From Dickeya undicola (GTDB taxonomy: Bacteria; Pseudomonadota; Gammaproteobacteria; Enterobacterales; Enterobacteriaceae), in assembly GCF_000784735.1 (NCBI RefSeq), contig NZ_JSYG01000008.1, positions 1 through 64,000 on the forward strand: a DNA stretch of 64,000 nucleotides, read 5' to 3'. Position numbers and translations under genes: made by a program. Positions 20,191-28,890 of this stretch are shown in pieces. The number at the start of each line of letters is the position of its first letter. The first letter of the stretch is position 1. The notes beneath the pieces were generated by a model. It did not search any database. It worked only from the letters and a program-made list of their open reading frames with translations, and was not told where the DNA came from.

Positions 20191-21093
20191 TTAGCGCTCC
20201 TTCGGGTCCAGCAGATCACGCAGGCCATCACCGAGAAAATTGAAGGCCAGCGAGGTGAGGAAAATGGCGATACAGGGCACCAGCGGCACCCACCAGGCGT
20301 TGAACAGGAAACGGCGCGCGGTGGCGATCATGGTGCCCCATTCCGGCGACGGCGGCTGCGCGCCCATGCCGAGGAAACCCAGGCTGGCGGCGGTGATGAT
20401 GATGGAGCTCATGTCCAGCGTCACCCGCACAATCAGGCTCGGCACGCACAGCGGCATGATGTGGCGCAGAATAATACGCAGCGGCGCGGCACCGGTCAGT
20501 CGGCAGGCGGCGATAAAATCGGTGTGGCGAAACTGCAATGTCTCCGCCCGCGCCAGCCGCGCATACGGCGGCCAGGCGGTGAGCGCGATCGCCAGGATGG
20601 CGCTTTCCACCCCCGGTTTCAGCGCCGCCACAAACGCCAGCGCCAGCACCAGCCGCGGAAACGCCAGAAAGATATCGGTCAGCCTCATCAGGATTTTATC
20701 CAGCCAACCACCGGCGTAACCGGCGATACAACCGACCAGCAGACCGATCGGCGCGGTCAGTGCCACCACCGCGAGTACCATGCCCAGCGTGGTGCGACCG
20801 CCATATAAAATACGGCTGAATACATCACGCCCCAGCTCATCCGTCCCCAGCCAGTGCGCCGCAGACGGTGCCGCCAGCCGGTTGGACAAGTTCTGAAAAC
20901 CAGGGTCGTAGGGCGTCAGCCAGGGCGCGGCCAGCGACAACAGCATGACAGCAACGATGATGATCAACCCCAGCATCGCCATCGGATTGGTGCGAAACCC
21001 CAACCACAGGCGGTAACGCTGCCCCCACACCGCCTGACGGCGTGTGCTGGGCGTTTCGTCGAGCAACCAGGCTCGTGAGACAAGAAAACTCAT
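20191..21093 (-). CDS. Peptide ABC transporter permease (DppC/OppC-like)
   Basis: A 300-residue permease with an N-terminal OppC segment and six predicted membrane helices. The motif HWLGTDELGRDVFSRILYGGR is diagnostic of this subfamily, and the coupling loop contains ACRLTGAAPLRIILRH. It overlaps the upstream DppB-like permease by four bases (ATGA). The dipeptide/nickel transporter families share this fold, so the substrate is inferred from the peptidase neighbours. Confidence 0.9.
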   Translation of the reverse strand: MSFLVSRAWLLDETPSTRRQAVWGQRYRLWLGFRTNPMAMLGLIIIVAVMLLSLAAPWLTPYDPGFQNLSNRLAAPSAAHWLGTDELGRDVFSRILYGGRTTLGMVLAVVALTAPIGLLVGCIAGYAGGWLDKILMRLTDIFLAFPRLVLALAFVAALKPGVESAILAIALTAWPPYARLARAETLQFRHTDFIAACRLTGAAPLRIILRHIMPLCVPSLIVRVTLDMSSIIITAASLGFLGMGAQPPSPEWGTMIATARRFLFNAWWVPLVPCIAIFLTSLAFNFLGDGLRDLLDPKER

Positions 21094-22100
21094 GTTACGC
21101 GGGGATCCAAAAGTCGATAGAGAATGTCAGCCAGCAGGTTCAGCAGCACGTAGGTCGCGCCCACCAGCAATGTCGCGCCCACCACCGGGTTCATGTCCGC
21201 ATTGAGCAGCGCGGTAGTGAGGTACTGACCCAATCCCGGCCAGGAAAAGACGTTTTCCGTCACCACCGCACCCTCCAGCAGCCCGGCGTAGGTCAGCGCC
21301 AGCACCGTCACCAGTTGCACCGCCACCGTGGGGAAAGCGTGCCGCCAGACCACCCGGCGGGACGATAACCCTTTGGCGCGGGCGGTGATCACGAACTCGC
21401 CACCGAGCGCATTGAGCATAAAAGTGCGAGTCATGCGGGTGATGTAGGCCATACTGAAATACGCCAGAATCAGCACCGGCTGCACCATGTGTGCCAGCGC
21501 ATCGCGCAACGCGTCATAGTCGCCCGCCAGCAGCGAGTCCACCGTCAGCAACCCGGTGACGTGCGGCACCATATCCTGAAAGATGATGTCCTGCCGCCCC
21601 GGCCCCGGCGCAATGCCCAGCACTGCATAAAAAATCAGCAGGCTCAGCAGCGCCAGCACGAACACCGGCAGCGAATGCCCAGCCAGACAAATCACGCGGA
21701 TGGTTTGATCCACCCAGCTTCCTTGTCGCACCGCCGCCCACACCCCGAGCGGAATGCCAACCAACGCCGCAACGATAATCGCCGCAGTCGCCAGTTCCAG
21801 CGTGGCGGGGAAGTAGCGGGCGATGTCGGTGGTCACCGGATTGGAGGTCAGTACCGAGCGGCCCAGATCGCCGTGCAGCAGTTGGTTCAGGTAGTGGCCG
21901 TACTGCATCCACAGGGGCTGATCCAGCCCCATTTCCTGACGTACCCGCTCCACCACCGCCTGGGGCGCATTATCCCCAACGGCGGCGAGCACCGGGTCGG
22001 TCGGCATGATACGACCGATGAAGAAGGTCAGCACCGATAACCCCAGCAGGGTCAGCAACAGGCTGCCGAGCGTACTGCAAAAACGAGTCAGTATCTGCAT
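21090..22100 (-). CDS. Peptide ABC transporter permease (DppB/OppB-like)
   Basis: A 336-residue inner-membrane permease. The first helix follows MQILTRFCSTLG; the next segment has FFIGRIMPTDPVLAAVG and EMGLDQPLW, typical of DppB-type proteins, and the coupling loop has VITARAKGLSSRRVVWRHA. It overlaps the binding-protein gene through an ATGA. It is longer than the GsiC-like permease of the first system, and the two transporters are not recent duplicates of each other. Confidence 0.9.
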   Translation of the reverse strand: MQILTRFCSTLGSLLLTLLGLSVLTFFIGRIMPTDPVLAAVGDNAPQAVVERVRQEMGLDQPLWMQYGHYLNQLLHGDLGRSVLTSNPVTTDIARYFPATLELATAAIIVAALVGIPLGVWAAVRQGSWVDQTIRVICLAGHSLPVFVLALLSLLIFYAVLGIAPGPGRQDIIFQDMVPHVTGLLTVDSLLAGDYDALRDALAHMVQPVLILAYFSMAYITRMTRTFMLNALGGEFVITARAKGLSSRRVVWRHAFPTVAVQLVTVLALTYAGLLEGAVVTENVFSWPGLGQYLTTALLNADMNPVVGATLLVGATYVLLNLLADILYRLLDPRVT

Positions 22101-23695
22101 CAGGCTTTCTTCACCTGCTGGTAAGGCACTTTGCTCAATACCGTCATGGTGACGCCGCTGAGGTTCTTACGGCAGGCCAGCGTTTTCTCATCCTGCATCA
22201 TCAGCGTGAACGGGCTTTGTTCGCGATGGTTGCGTTGCAGGGTTTCGTACAGCGCGATGCGTTTGGCCGGGTCCTGCTCATGCAGCGCCTGTTCGGTCAA
22301 CTGGTTGAACTTTTCATCCGACCAGCCGCAACGCCAGGCCAGCGTGCGGTTGCGGGCGCTATCGCTGTTGTCGGTGTTGACGCAGAAAGCTTCGGCGTTG
22401 GAGTTCGGGTCAAAGTAGTCGGCCCCCCACGCTGTCAACGCCAGTTGCTGCTGGCGGGCGCGCATCTTGGTCAGCACCTGACGGTTTTCCGCCGCGATCA
22501 GCTTCACCTTGATGCCGATGGCACCGAGCTGAGTCTGGATCGCCTGCGCGATATCCGGGTACGGCTGGGCGGAGTAATGATCCAGCGTGATCTCAAAGCC
22601 ATCTGGATAACCGGCATCTTTCAACAGCGCTTTGGCTTTGGCGACATCCAGATGGAACGGGGTGTCGTCCAGCGCCGCTGGAAAACCGCCCGGCAGGAAG
22701 CTCTGATGCACCTTGTGCGTCAGCGGCAAAATGTTTTTCTGGATGCTGTCGTAGTCCAGCGCCCACTTGATAGCCTGCCACACCTGCGGTTTTTTCAGGA
22801 ATTCGTTGGCGGTATTGCAGGACAGCAGCATCACGCTGGCGATGCTCTGGCGCACCAGATGGTAGTTGCTGTCGTTCACCAACGGACGAATCTGCTCGGT
22901 GGTCAGGTTGCGGGCGATATCCACGTCCCCTTTCTGCAGCATCAGCAACTGGGCGGACGGGTCAACAATGTGTTTGAGCAGGACGCGCTTAAAGGCGTTG
23001 TCTGCCGGGAAGTGATCGTTCTTCTGCAGGATGATGCTTTCGCTGGCTTTCCAGCTCACCAGCGAGAACGGGCCGGAACCGGCGCTGTTCTGTTTCAGCC
23101 ACTGGTTGCCCAGGTCGTTGTTCTGCTGGTTAGCCAGCGCGGCCTTTTTCTGCACGATGCTGCCCACCGGCGCGGACAGGCAGTACAACAGGAAGGTTTC
23201 CGCCGCCGGTTTATCCAGGCTTATCACCAGCGTTTTTTCATCCGGCGCGGTGATGTGCTGCTCTACGTTGTCTTTGGTAAAGCCGAACTGGTTGATGATG
23301 AACGCCGGGCTCTTGTCCAGCTTGACCGCGCGTTGTAACGAGAAGGCGGCATCATCGGCGGTCACCGCTGAACCATCAGCGAATTTGGCTTTCGGATTGA
23401 GGTGGAAGGTGAAGGTTTTGCTGTCGTTGCCTACTTCCCAGCTGACGGCCAGATCGCCAATCACCTCTTTCGGATTGGCCGGGTTTGGCATCACCAGGCG
23501 CTGGTATAGGTTGCCGATGATTTCGGTGCCCACCGCCTCAAACCCTTCCTGCGGGTCGAGACTGGTCATGTTATCGAGCTGCATCGCCATCACCAGCATG
23601 GACGGCGGCGTATCAGCAAACGCGGTGTTCAGATTGAGCCAGGACAGGAAAGGCACGGTAGCGCAACCGGCAAGAAAACGTCTTCTGGTGACCAT
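22100..23695 (-). CDS. Periplasmic peptide-binding protein with Tat-type signal (SBP family 5)
   Basis: A 531-residue family 5 solute-binding protein, first gene of the second transporter operon. The N terminus has a twin-arginine motif, TRRRFLAG at residues 3-10, followed by a moderately hydrophobic stretch and a likely signal-peptidase site at AFA-D near residue 28. Tat export is unusual for peptide-binding proteins and implies folding, or cofactor or substrate binding, before export. A cysteine at residue 11 after LAG resembles a lipobox, but its place before the hydrophobic core argues against a lipoprotein. The mature part has SLDPQEGFEAVG and SGPFSLVSW. Confidence 0.88.
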   Translation of the reverse strand: MVTRRRFLAGCATVPFLSWLNLNTAFADTPPSMLVMAMQLDNMTSLDPQEGFEAVGTEIIGNLYQRLVMPNPANPKEVIGDLAVSWEVGNDSKTFTFHLNPKAKFADGSAVTADDAAFSLQRAVKLDKSPAFIINQFGFTKDNVEQHITAPDEKTLVISLDKPAAETFLLYCLSAPVGSIVQKKAALANQQNNDLGNQWLKQNSAGSGPFSLVSWKASESIILQKNDHFPADNAFKRVLLKHIVDPSAQLLMLQKGDVDIARNLTTEQIRPLVNDSNYHLVRQSIASVMLLSCNTANEFLKKPQVWQAIKWALDYDSIQKNILPLTHKVHQSFLPGGFPAALDDTPFHLDVAKAKALLKDAGYPDGFEITLDHYSAQPYPDIAQAIQTQLGAIGIKVKLIAAENRQVLTKMRARQQQLALTAWGADYFDPNSNAEAFCVNTDNSDSARNRTLAWRCGWSDEKFNQLTEQALHEQDPAKRIALYETLQRNHREQSPFTLMMQDEKTLACRKNLSGVTMTVLSKVPYQQVKKA

Positions 23696-23743
23696 TAATC
23701 CCCCAAGTGTCTGATTTTAAAGTAAAATAAAATATATTTTTTC

Positions 23744-23763
23744 TATCTGCGGCTTGACAGATA
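23744..23763. promoter_or_regulatory. Candidate LysR-type operator
   Basis: A perfect interrupted inverted repeat, TATCTG-N8-CAGATA, is consistent with the T-N11-A rule of LysR regulators. It lies in the divergent gap between the second transporter operon and the dipeptidase gene, and it covers the -35 of the dipeptidase promoter. The regulator would be the LysR protein encoded just downstream. Confidence 0.55.
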
Positions 23764-23783
23764 TCACAGGCACTGGCTTAAAT
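23754..23783 (+). promoter_or_regulatory. Candidate promoter of the dipeptidase-lysR unit
   Basis: A perfect TTGACA (-35) and TTAAAT (-10) are separated by 18 bases, about 115 bases upstream of the dipeptidase start. The -35 lies within the inverted repeat at 23744-23763, so a bound regulator would contact or block RNA polymerase here. Confidence 0.5.
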
Positions 23784-23896
23784 GGTGGCGCGGTGAACAA
23801 AATTTCTCCGCCTGAATGACCTGCACCAGTAGGGTGCAGCCAAGGTTCCATTTCAGAAAATCCTTTTCTTTCAATCCAGTATCGGTACTTTCTTCC

Positions 23897-24973
23897 ATGT
23901 CAGATTCGCCCATGTCAGACAAGCCGCTTGTACATACTCTCCCTGTCTTCGATGGCCACAACGACGTGCTGTCACGCCTGTGGCGACTTCATCGTGATAA
24001 TCCGACCGATGCCTTTCTGAACGGGCCGTCGCAGGGTCATATTGACCTGCCCCGGATCCGGCAGGGTGGATTCGCTGGCGGCCTGTTCGCCACCTACGTT
24101 CCCTCGAACCGAAACGATGCAACATCCATACCAGATGGCAACGTTTCATTAACCACGCCATCGATGGCGCAGGCACGCGACGTCAGCTTCTGGATGCTCG
24201 CTACCCTGCTGCGCCTTGAAGCAGCATCCGCCGGGCAACTGCGGGTGTGCCGCAGTGTGGCCGATATCCGCCGCTGCATGGCAGACGGCGTGGTGGCGGC
24301 GGTGATGCACATCGAAGGTGCCGAGATGCTGGATGCCGACCTCGACCTGCTGGATATTCTCTACGCCGCCGGGCTACGCAGCCTGGGGCCACTGTGGAGT
24401 CGGCCGAATATTTTCGGTCAAGGGGTGCCGTTCCGTTTCCCTTCCTCGCCCGACACCGGCGACGGCCTGACCGACGCCGGGCTGCGGCTGGTGCGTGCCT
24501 GCAACGCTAAACGTATTCTGGTGGACCTCTCCCACATGGATGAAAAAGGCTTCTGGCAGACGGCGGACGTTTCCGACGCGCCGCTGGTAGCCAGCCACTC
24601 CAATGCCCACGCACTGTGCGCCCAGTCGCGTAACCTCACCGATAACCAACTGGCGGCGATCCGTGAGCGCGACGGCTTTGTCGGCGTCAATTTCGGGACC
24701 GCTTTCCTGCGCGCCGACGGCCAGAAAGACCCGTCCGCCACGGTGCAGGAGATCGTGCGTCACGTGGAATATCTGCTGGAAAAACTGGGTGAAAATGGCG
24801 TCGGCTTCGGTTCCGATCTGGACGGCACCACCATCCCTGGCGACCTGAAGGATGTAGCGGGTTTCCCCATTTTGGTGCAAGCATTGGCCGATCGCGGCTA
24901 CTCACGCACCCTGTTGGAGAAAATCTGTTACGACAATTGGTTGCGGGTGCTGGAAGCCACCTGGGGCGAATAG
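23897..24973 (+). CDS. Membrane-dipeptidase family enzyme (M19)
   Basis: A 358-residue zinc dipeptidase of the renal/microsomal dipeptidase family. The metal and catalytic motifs are DGHND, MHIEGAEML (bridging Glu), DLSHM, ASHSNAH and GFGSDLDG. Family members hydrolyse dipeptides and several accept a C-terminal D-residue, which fits the other D-specific enzymes here. No signal peptide or lipobox is seen, so it is taken as cytoplasmic. Two in-frame starts (23897 and 23912) are possible. It is divergent from the second transporter operon and followed by the lysR gene. Confidence 0.9.
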   Translation: MSDSPMSDKPLVHTLPVFDGHNDVLSRLWRLHRDNPTDAFLNGPSQGHIDLPRIRQGGFAGGLFATYVPSNRNDATSIPDGNVSLTTPSMAQARDVSFWMLATLLRLEAASAGQLRVCRSVADIRRCMADGVVAAVMHIEGAEMLDADLDLLDILYAAGLRSLGPLWSRPNIFGQGVPFRFPSSPDTGDGLTDAGLRLVRACNAKRILVDLSHMDEKGFWQTADVSDAPLVASHSNAHALCAQSRNLTDNQLAAIRERDGFVGVNFGTAFLRADGQKDPSATVQEIVRHVEYLLEKLGENGVGFGSDLDGTTIPGDLKDVAGFPILVQALADRGYSRTLLEKICYDNWLRVLEATWGE

Positions 24974-25101
24974 CCAACGGGCGCGGCCTGCCGCTATCTG
25001 GCCACGTTTTTCAGTAACATGGCGTGAATCTTGCTTGTTTCTGTGTTGGATCGTGCTCCACCGGGCCGGTCGGGCACACCTCACACAACAGGACTCAGGT
25101 T

Positions 25102-26010
25102 ATGCGTTTACGCCACATCGAAGTCTTTCAGGCGATCGTTCAGGCTGGCACTATCAGCGGCGCGGCGCGGTTACTCAACGTTTCCCAGCCCAACGTCAGC
25201 CGGGTGCTGAATCACGCCGAACAGCAACTGGGTTTCGCGCTGTTCGAACGCCGTTCGCAAGGATTGGTGCCAACGGTAGAAGGGCAGCAGTTAATGCCGG
25301 AGATCGAGCGGCTTTACAGCCAATTACAGACGATTTCCCGCCTGACGGAACAAATCCGCAAAGGCCAGCACGAAACGGTGCGCCTCGGTGCGGCGCACGC
25401 TTTTGGTCAGATGATCGTCGCCCCGGCGATGGTAGAGTTTCAGCAGCAGGTGCCGCTGGTGAACATGGAGCTGGTTACCGAGCATTTCAGTACCCTGTGC
25501 CAGAATATTCAGCAACATCAGCTCGACCTGGCGCTGGTATTCGGCCAGCAGGTGCCGCCGGATTTGCTGGCCGAGCCGCTGTGCCAGTCGCGCATGGTAG
25601 CGATTCTGCCGAAAGACAGCCCGCAGCAAGGGCCGGTATCGCTGGAATGGTTGTGCCACAACAACCTGCTGATGATGCAACAACAAGACCCACTGGGTCA
25701 GGTGGTGCACCGCGCGCTGCGCGATCGTCGCCTTAAACCAGCGGCTTCGCTGTACATCAAGACCTACTCGGTGATCGCCGATATGGTGCTGGCGGGCGGC
25801 GGCACCGGCATCGTCGACCTGTTCACCGCGCGCCGCTATGCCGATCAGCTCAAAATCGTGCCCATCAGCCAACCGCTGCCGTTTGAGGTGATGCTGATCA
25901 GCCGCCGCGACATCCCGCAATCCCGCGAGATCCTGCAACTCAAACAGGTGCTGAAAAGCAAGTGCCGCGAACTCGCCAGCCAGTGCCTGCCGCTGTTGGA
26001 AGCGGCATAA
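25102..26010 (+). CDS. LysR-family transcriptional regulator
   Basis: A 302-residue LysR-type regulator. The N-terminal winged helix-turn-helix has LRHIEVFQAIVQAGTISGAARLL and SQPNVSRVL; a periplasmic-binding-protein-like effector domain follows. It begins about 130 bases after the dipeptidase gene on the same strand and is the only dedicated regulator in the 6.6-26 kb block. It is therefore the prime candidate for control of both peptide operons, most directly through the inverted repeat at 23744-23763. The effector may be a D-amino acid or dipeptide; this is inference. Confidence 0.88.
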   Translation: MRLRHIEVFQAIVQAGTISGAARLLNVSQPNVSRVLNHAEQQLGFALFERRSQGLVPTVEGQQLMPEIERLYSQLQTISRLTEQIRKGQHETVRLGAAHAFGQMIVAPAMVEFQQQVPLVNMELVTEHFSTLCQNIQQHQLDLALVFGQQVPPDLLAEPLCQSRMVAILPKDSPQQGPVSLEWLCHNNLLMMQQQDPLGQVVHRALRDRRLKPAASLYIKTYSVIADMVLAGGGTGIVDLFTARRYADQLKIVPISQPLPFEVMLISRRDIPQSREILQLKQVLKSKCRELASQCLPLLEAA

Positions 26011-26139
26011 CCACCACCATACGCTTTCGGCCATCGCGTGGTTTGGCCGGAAGCCTTGATGTGTCAATCCGTTACCGCTGTCGCTTTTAGCCGGTCGCCC
26101 GTTATAATTACCCCATCACTTCTTAACAGGTATGCACCG

Positions 26140-27003
26140 ATGATTCGTAGCATGACCGCTTACGCCCGGCGAGAAATCAAGGGTGACTGGGGCAGCGCCG
26201 CCTGGGAGCTTCGTTCCGTAAACCAGCGTTATCTGGAAACCTACATCCGTTTACCCGAGCAGTTCCGAAGCCTGGAGCCGGTAATCCGCGAACGCATCCG
26301 TAACCGCCTGACCCGCGGCAAAATCGAGTGCGGCCTGCGTTTTGAGCTGGACCCGCGCGCGCAAGGGCAACTCATCCTCAACGAGCAGCTAGCCAAACAG
26401 CTGGTCACGGCGGCGAACTGGGTGAAAATGCAGAGCGACGAAGGCGAGGTCAACCCGCTCGACATCCTGCGCTGGCCGGGGGTAATGTCGGCACAGGAGC
26501 AAGATCTGGACGCCATCAGCACCGAACTGATGCAGGCGCTGGAAGCCGCGCTGGACGACTTCATCCTCGCCCGCGAAAGCGAAGGCAACGCGCTCAAGAC
26601 GCTGATTGAACAGCGGCTGGTGGGCGTCAGCGCCGAAGTCGCCAAGGTTCGCGCCCACATGCCGAACATTCTGCAATGGCAGCGGGAAAAACTGCAAAGC
26701 AAGCTGGATGAAGCGCAGGTGCAGCTCGACGGCAACCGGCTGGAGCAGGAACTGGTGCTGCTCGCGCAGCGCATCGACGTAGCCGAAGAACTCGACCGGC
26801 TGGAAGCCCACGTGCGGGAAACCTACAAAATCCTCAACAAGCAGGAAGCCGTCGGCCGCCGTCTGGACTTCATGATGCAGGAATTCAACCGCGAATCGAA
26901 CACACTGGGTTCCAAATCCATCAACGCCGACGTCACCGCCTCCGCCATCGAACTGAAAGTGCTGATTGAGCAAATGCGGGAGCAGATTCAGAACATTGAG
27001 TAA
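26140..27003 (+). CDS. yicC: YicC family endoribonuclease-like stress protein
   Basis: A 287-residue protein, the same length as E. coli YicC. It begins MIRSMTAYARRE, and the C terminus holds the DUF1732 part with EAVGRRLDFMMQEFNRESNTLGSK. E. coli YicC has been reported as a ribonuclease acting on the small RNA RyhB with PNPase. A perfect TATAAT lies 32 bases upstream of the start. In E. coli yicC is divergent from and next to rph; here the peptide-catabolism block separates them. Confidence 0.95.
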   Translation: MIRSMTAYARREIKGDWGSAAWELRSVNQRYLETYIRLPEQFRSLEPVIRERIRNRLTRGKIECGLRFELDPRAQGQLILNEQLAKQLVTAANWVKMQSDEGEVNPLDILRWPGVMSAQEQDLDAISTELMQALEAALDDFILARESEGNALKTLIEQRLVGVSAEVAKVRAHMPNILQWQREKLQSKLDEAQVQLDGNRLEQELVLLAQRIDVAEELDRLEAHVRETYKILNKQEAVGRRLDFMMQEFNRESNTLGSKSINADVTASAIELKVLIEQMREQIQNIE

Positions 27004-27051
27004 TATCTCAGACGATCTCACCTTGTCTCACCCAAGCTAAGACCACCTCTA

Positions 27052-27079
27052 ATAGCCCGTTAATACGGGCTATATCTTT
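27052..27079 (+). terminator. yicC terminator
   Basis: A nine-base-pair stem (ATAGCCCGT/ACGGGCTAT) with a TAAT loop is followed by a T-rich stretch. It lies 49 bases after yicC and 118 bases before the integrase gene, close to the likely left junction of the mobile element. Confidence 0.75.
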
Positions 27080-27121
27080 ATCATCTTGTCTCATCATGTA
27101 TCACTACAGCGCATGTTTAGC

Positions 27122-27131
27122 GTGTACTTAA
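27122..27131 (+). repeat. GTGTACTTAA copy at the integrase end
   Basis: One exact copy of a ten-base sequence found twice more at 36498-36507 and 36510-36519. It lies upstream of the integrase start, where arm-type integrase sites or the attachment site would be expected. A related TATGTACATA follows closely. Confidence 0.45.
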
Positions 27132-27196
27132 CTATGTACATAATGACTTTTATGGCATCATGATTATGTACACACAGCACATAAGCAGAGTCATAT

Positions 27197-28459
27197 ATGG
27201 CAAAAATGACAGACATACAAATCAAGGCATGGATCAGAGCTGACGAACGCTTCGAAGCAAGGTCAGATGGCAATGGTTTATCTCTTTGTTTTCCAAAGAA
27301 ATATGCTGCTCCATTCTGGCGTTTTCGCTATCGTTTCTCTGGAAAACAGCGGGTAATGGGTATCGGTTCCTATGCTGAACTCTCACTAGCAAAAGCGCGA
27401 GAGACCGCCAAAGAACTCTCTGCACGTGTAGCATTGGGTTATGACGTTGCCGGAGAGAAGCAAGAACGGAAAGCTGACGCCCTCAAAAAAATAGAGTCTG
27501 AAAAACATGCACTTCGGGTATCCCAATTAGCCAGCGAATATTTTGAACGCCAGATACTTAAACGCTGGAAGCACCCCGACATACTGCGCCGCCGAATCGA
27601 AAAAGATATAAATCCAAACATAGGCAACCTGCGAATAGAGGACGTTCGCCCCTATCATATTGATGATATGTTGCAAAAGATCCTTCAACGAGGTGCGCCT
27701 ACCGTTGCCAATGACGTCCTCAGATGGACTCGACGGATCTTTGATTATGGAATCAAGCGGCACATGCTGGCTGCTAATCCAGCAAGTGCATTTGACATCT
27801 CTGATGCCGGAGGACAAGAACAAAGCCGTGAACGCTGGTTAAGCCGAGAAGAGCTGGTACAGCTTTTTCAGGTAATGCCTTTGACCAAAGGGTTTTCCCG
27901 TCAAAATGAACTAACAATGAAGCTCATTTTAGCCCTATGCTGCCGTAAGATGGAATTGTGTGGTGCCAGATGGTCAGAATTTGATCTGGATGAAGGCGTC
28001 TGGCATTTACCTGCTGAGCGCGTTAAAAACGGTGATGGGATTGATATCCCGCTGGCTGTACCCGTTGTTGGCTGGATTAAAGAATTAAAAATCATGTCCG
28101 GCAACAGTGAATGGGTTCTCCCAGCAAGAAAAATGCAACACCGCATGATTCCTCATATTCAGGAAAGTACATTACCAGTAGCGTTGGCTAAAATAAGATC
28201 AAATATGCCAGATGTGCCAAATTTCACGATTCATGATTTTCGGCGAACAGCCCGCTCCCATTTAGCTGCGCTGGGGGTAGATCCGGTGATAGCAGAACGC
28301 TGCTTAAATCATAAAATCAAAGGCGTTGAAGGCATATATAATCGCTATCAATACTTTGAAGAACGTAAGCAAGCTTTGACTGTATGGGCTGAGCTACTTA
28401 CAACATTGGAAAAGGGTAATAATTACAACGTAGAACCAATAAGAAAAGAAATAGCGTAA
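27197..28459 (+). CDS. int: Tyrosine recombinase / phage-type integrase
   Basis: A 420-residue integrase with the N-terminal DUF4102 arm-binding part, a SAM-like core-binding part and a catalytic domain. The active-site residues are R250 (CCRKMEL), H346 and R349 (HDFRR), H372 (LNHK) and Y381 (YNRY). It is of the P4/CP4 type that mobilises genomic islands. It lies directly downstream of yicC and reads into the AT-rich element. Its codon use and AT content differ sharply from yicC. No duplicated attachment core was found by eye, so the exact target is open. Confidence 0.92.
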   Translation: MAKMTDIQIKAWIRADERFEARSDGNGLSLCFPKKYAAPFWRFRYRFSGKQRVMGIGSYAELSLAKARETAKELSARVALGYDVAGEKQERKADALKKIESEKHALRVSQLASEYFERQILKRWKHPDILRRRIEKDINPNIGNLRIEDVRPYHIDDMLQKILQRGAPTVANDVLRWTRRIFDYGIKRHMLAANPASAFDISDAGGQEQSRERWLSREELVQLFQVMPLTKGFSRQNELTMKLILALCCRKMELCGARWSEFDLDEGVWHLPAERVKNGDGIDIPLAVPVVGWIKELKIMSGNSEWVLPARKMQHRMIPHIQESTLPVALAKIRSNMPDVPNFTIHDFRRTARSHLAALGVDPVIAERCLNHKIKGVEGIYNRYQYFEERKQALTVWAELLTTLEKGNNYNVEPIRKEIA

Positions 28460-28516
28460 TATTTTAATCTATTAATATTTACTTTAGCCTGATTAGTTTC
28501 AGGCTAAAGTACTCTT

Positions 28517-28870
28517 TCATTTTTTATATGTGCCGTTTATAGAGCCTATAGATGTTACACTACAGTGTTTATCACAATCCTTCGAGATAACCTGCATGGC
28601 TCCATTATCTAATTCACTAATCAACACAACACACATGCTTGACTGGTCACTATAAACCCAACGGTTACGTTGCCCTTTACGTGCATCAATAAGTGTTAAT
28701 TCACCTCCTATTTCACATACTCCCGATGTAGTGCCAAGTGAAGAATTAATACTAAAGGTAGTGTGGTTTTTGCTTTGATACAAAGAGAGTGTTCCATTTA
28801 TTTTTTTAAAATCACTCGCTTTGGCTGAAAAACACAAAATCAGCAGTGGTAGAGCCGTCAAAATTTTCAT
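28517..28870 (-). CDS. Small exported protein of unknown function
   Basis: A 117-residue protein with a clear Sec signal peptide, starting MKILTALPLLILCFSAKA and cut near residue 18. The mature part has four or five cysteines (at about 52, 80, 98 and 102), which suggests disulfides in the periplasm. It follows a second exported protein gene by 20 bases on the same strand, so they form a pair. I do not recognise the family. An inhibitor or immunity role is possible in a mobile element, but nothing in the sequence proves it. Confidence 0.65.
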   Translation of the reverse strand: MKILTALPLLILCFSAKASDFKKINGTLSLYQSKNHTTFSINSSLGTTSGVCEIGGELTLIDARKGQRNRWVYSDQSSMCVVLISELDNGAMQVISKDCDKHCSVTSIGSINGTYKK

Positions 28871-28890
28871 ATCTGCATCTATATATAAGA

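Noticed and set aside
22217-23338. 373-codon plus-strand open frame opposite the Tat-type binding protein
   Set aside because: Antisense shadow; the minus-strand frame has signal peptide, family motifs and operon overlaps.
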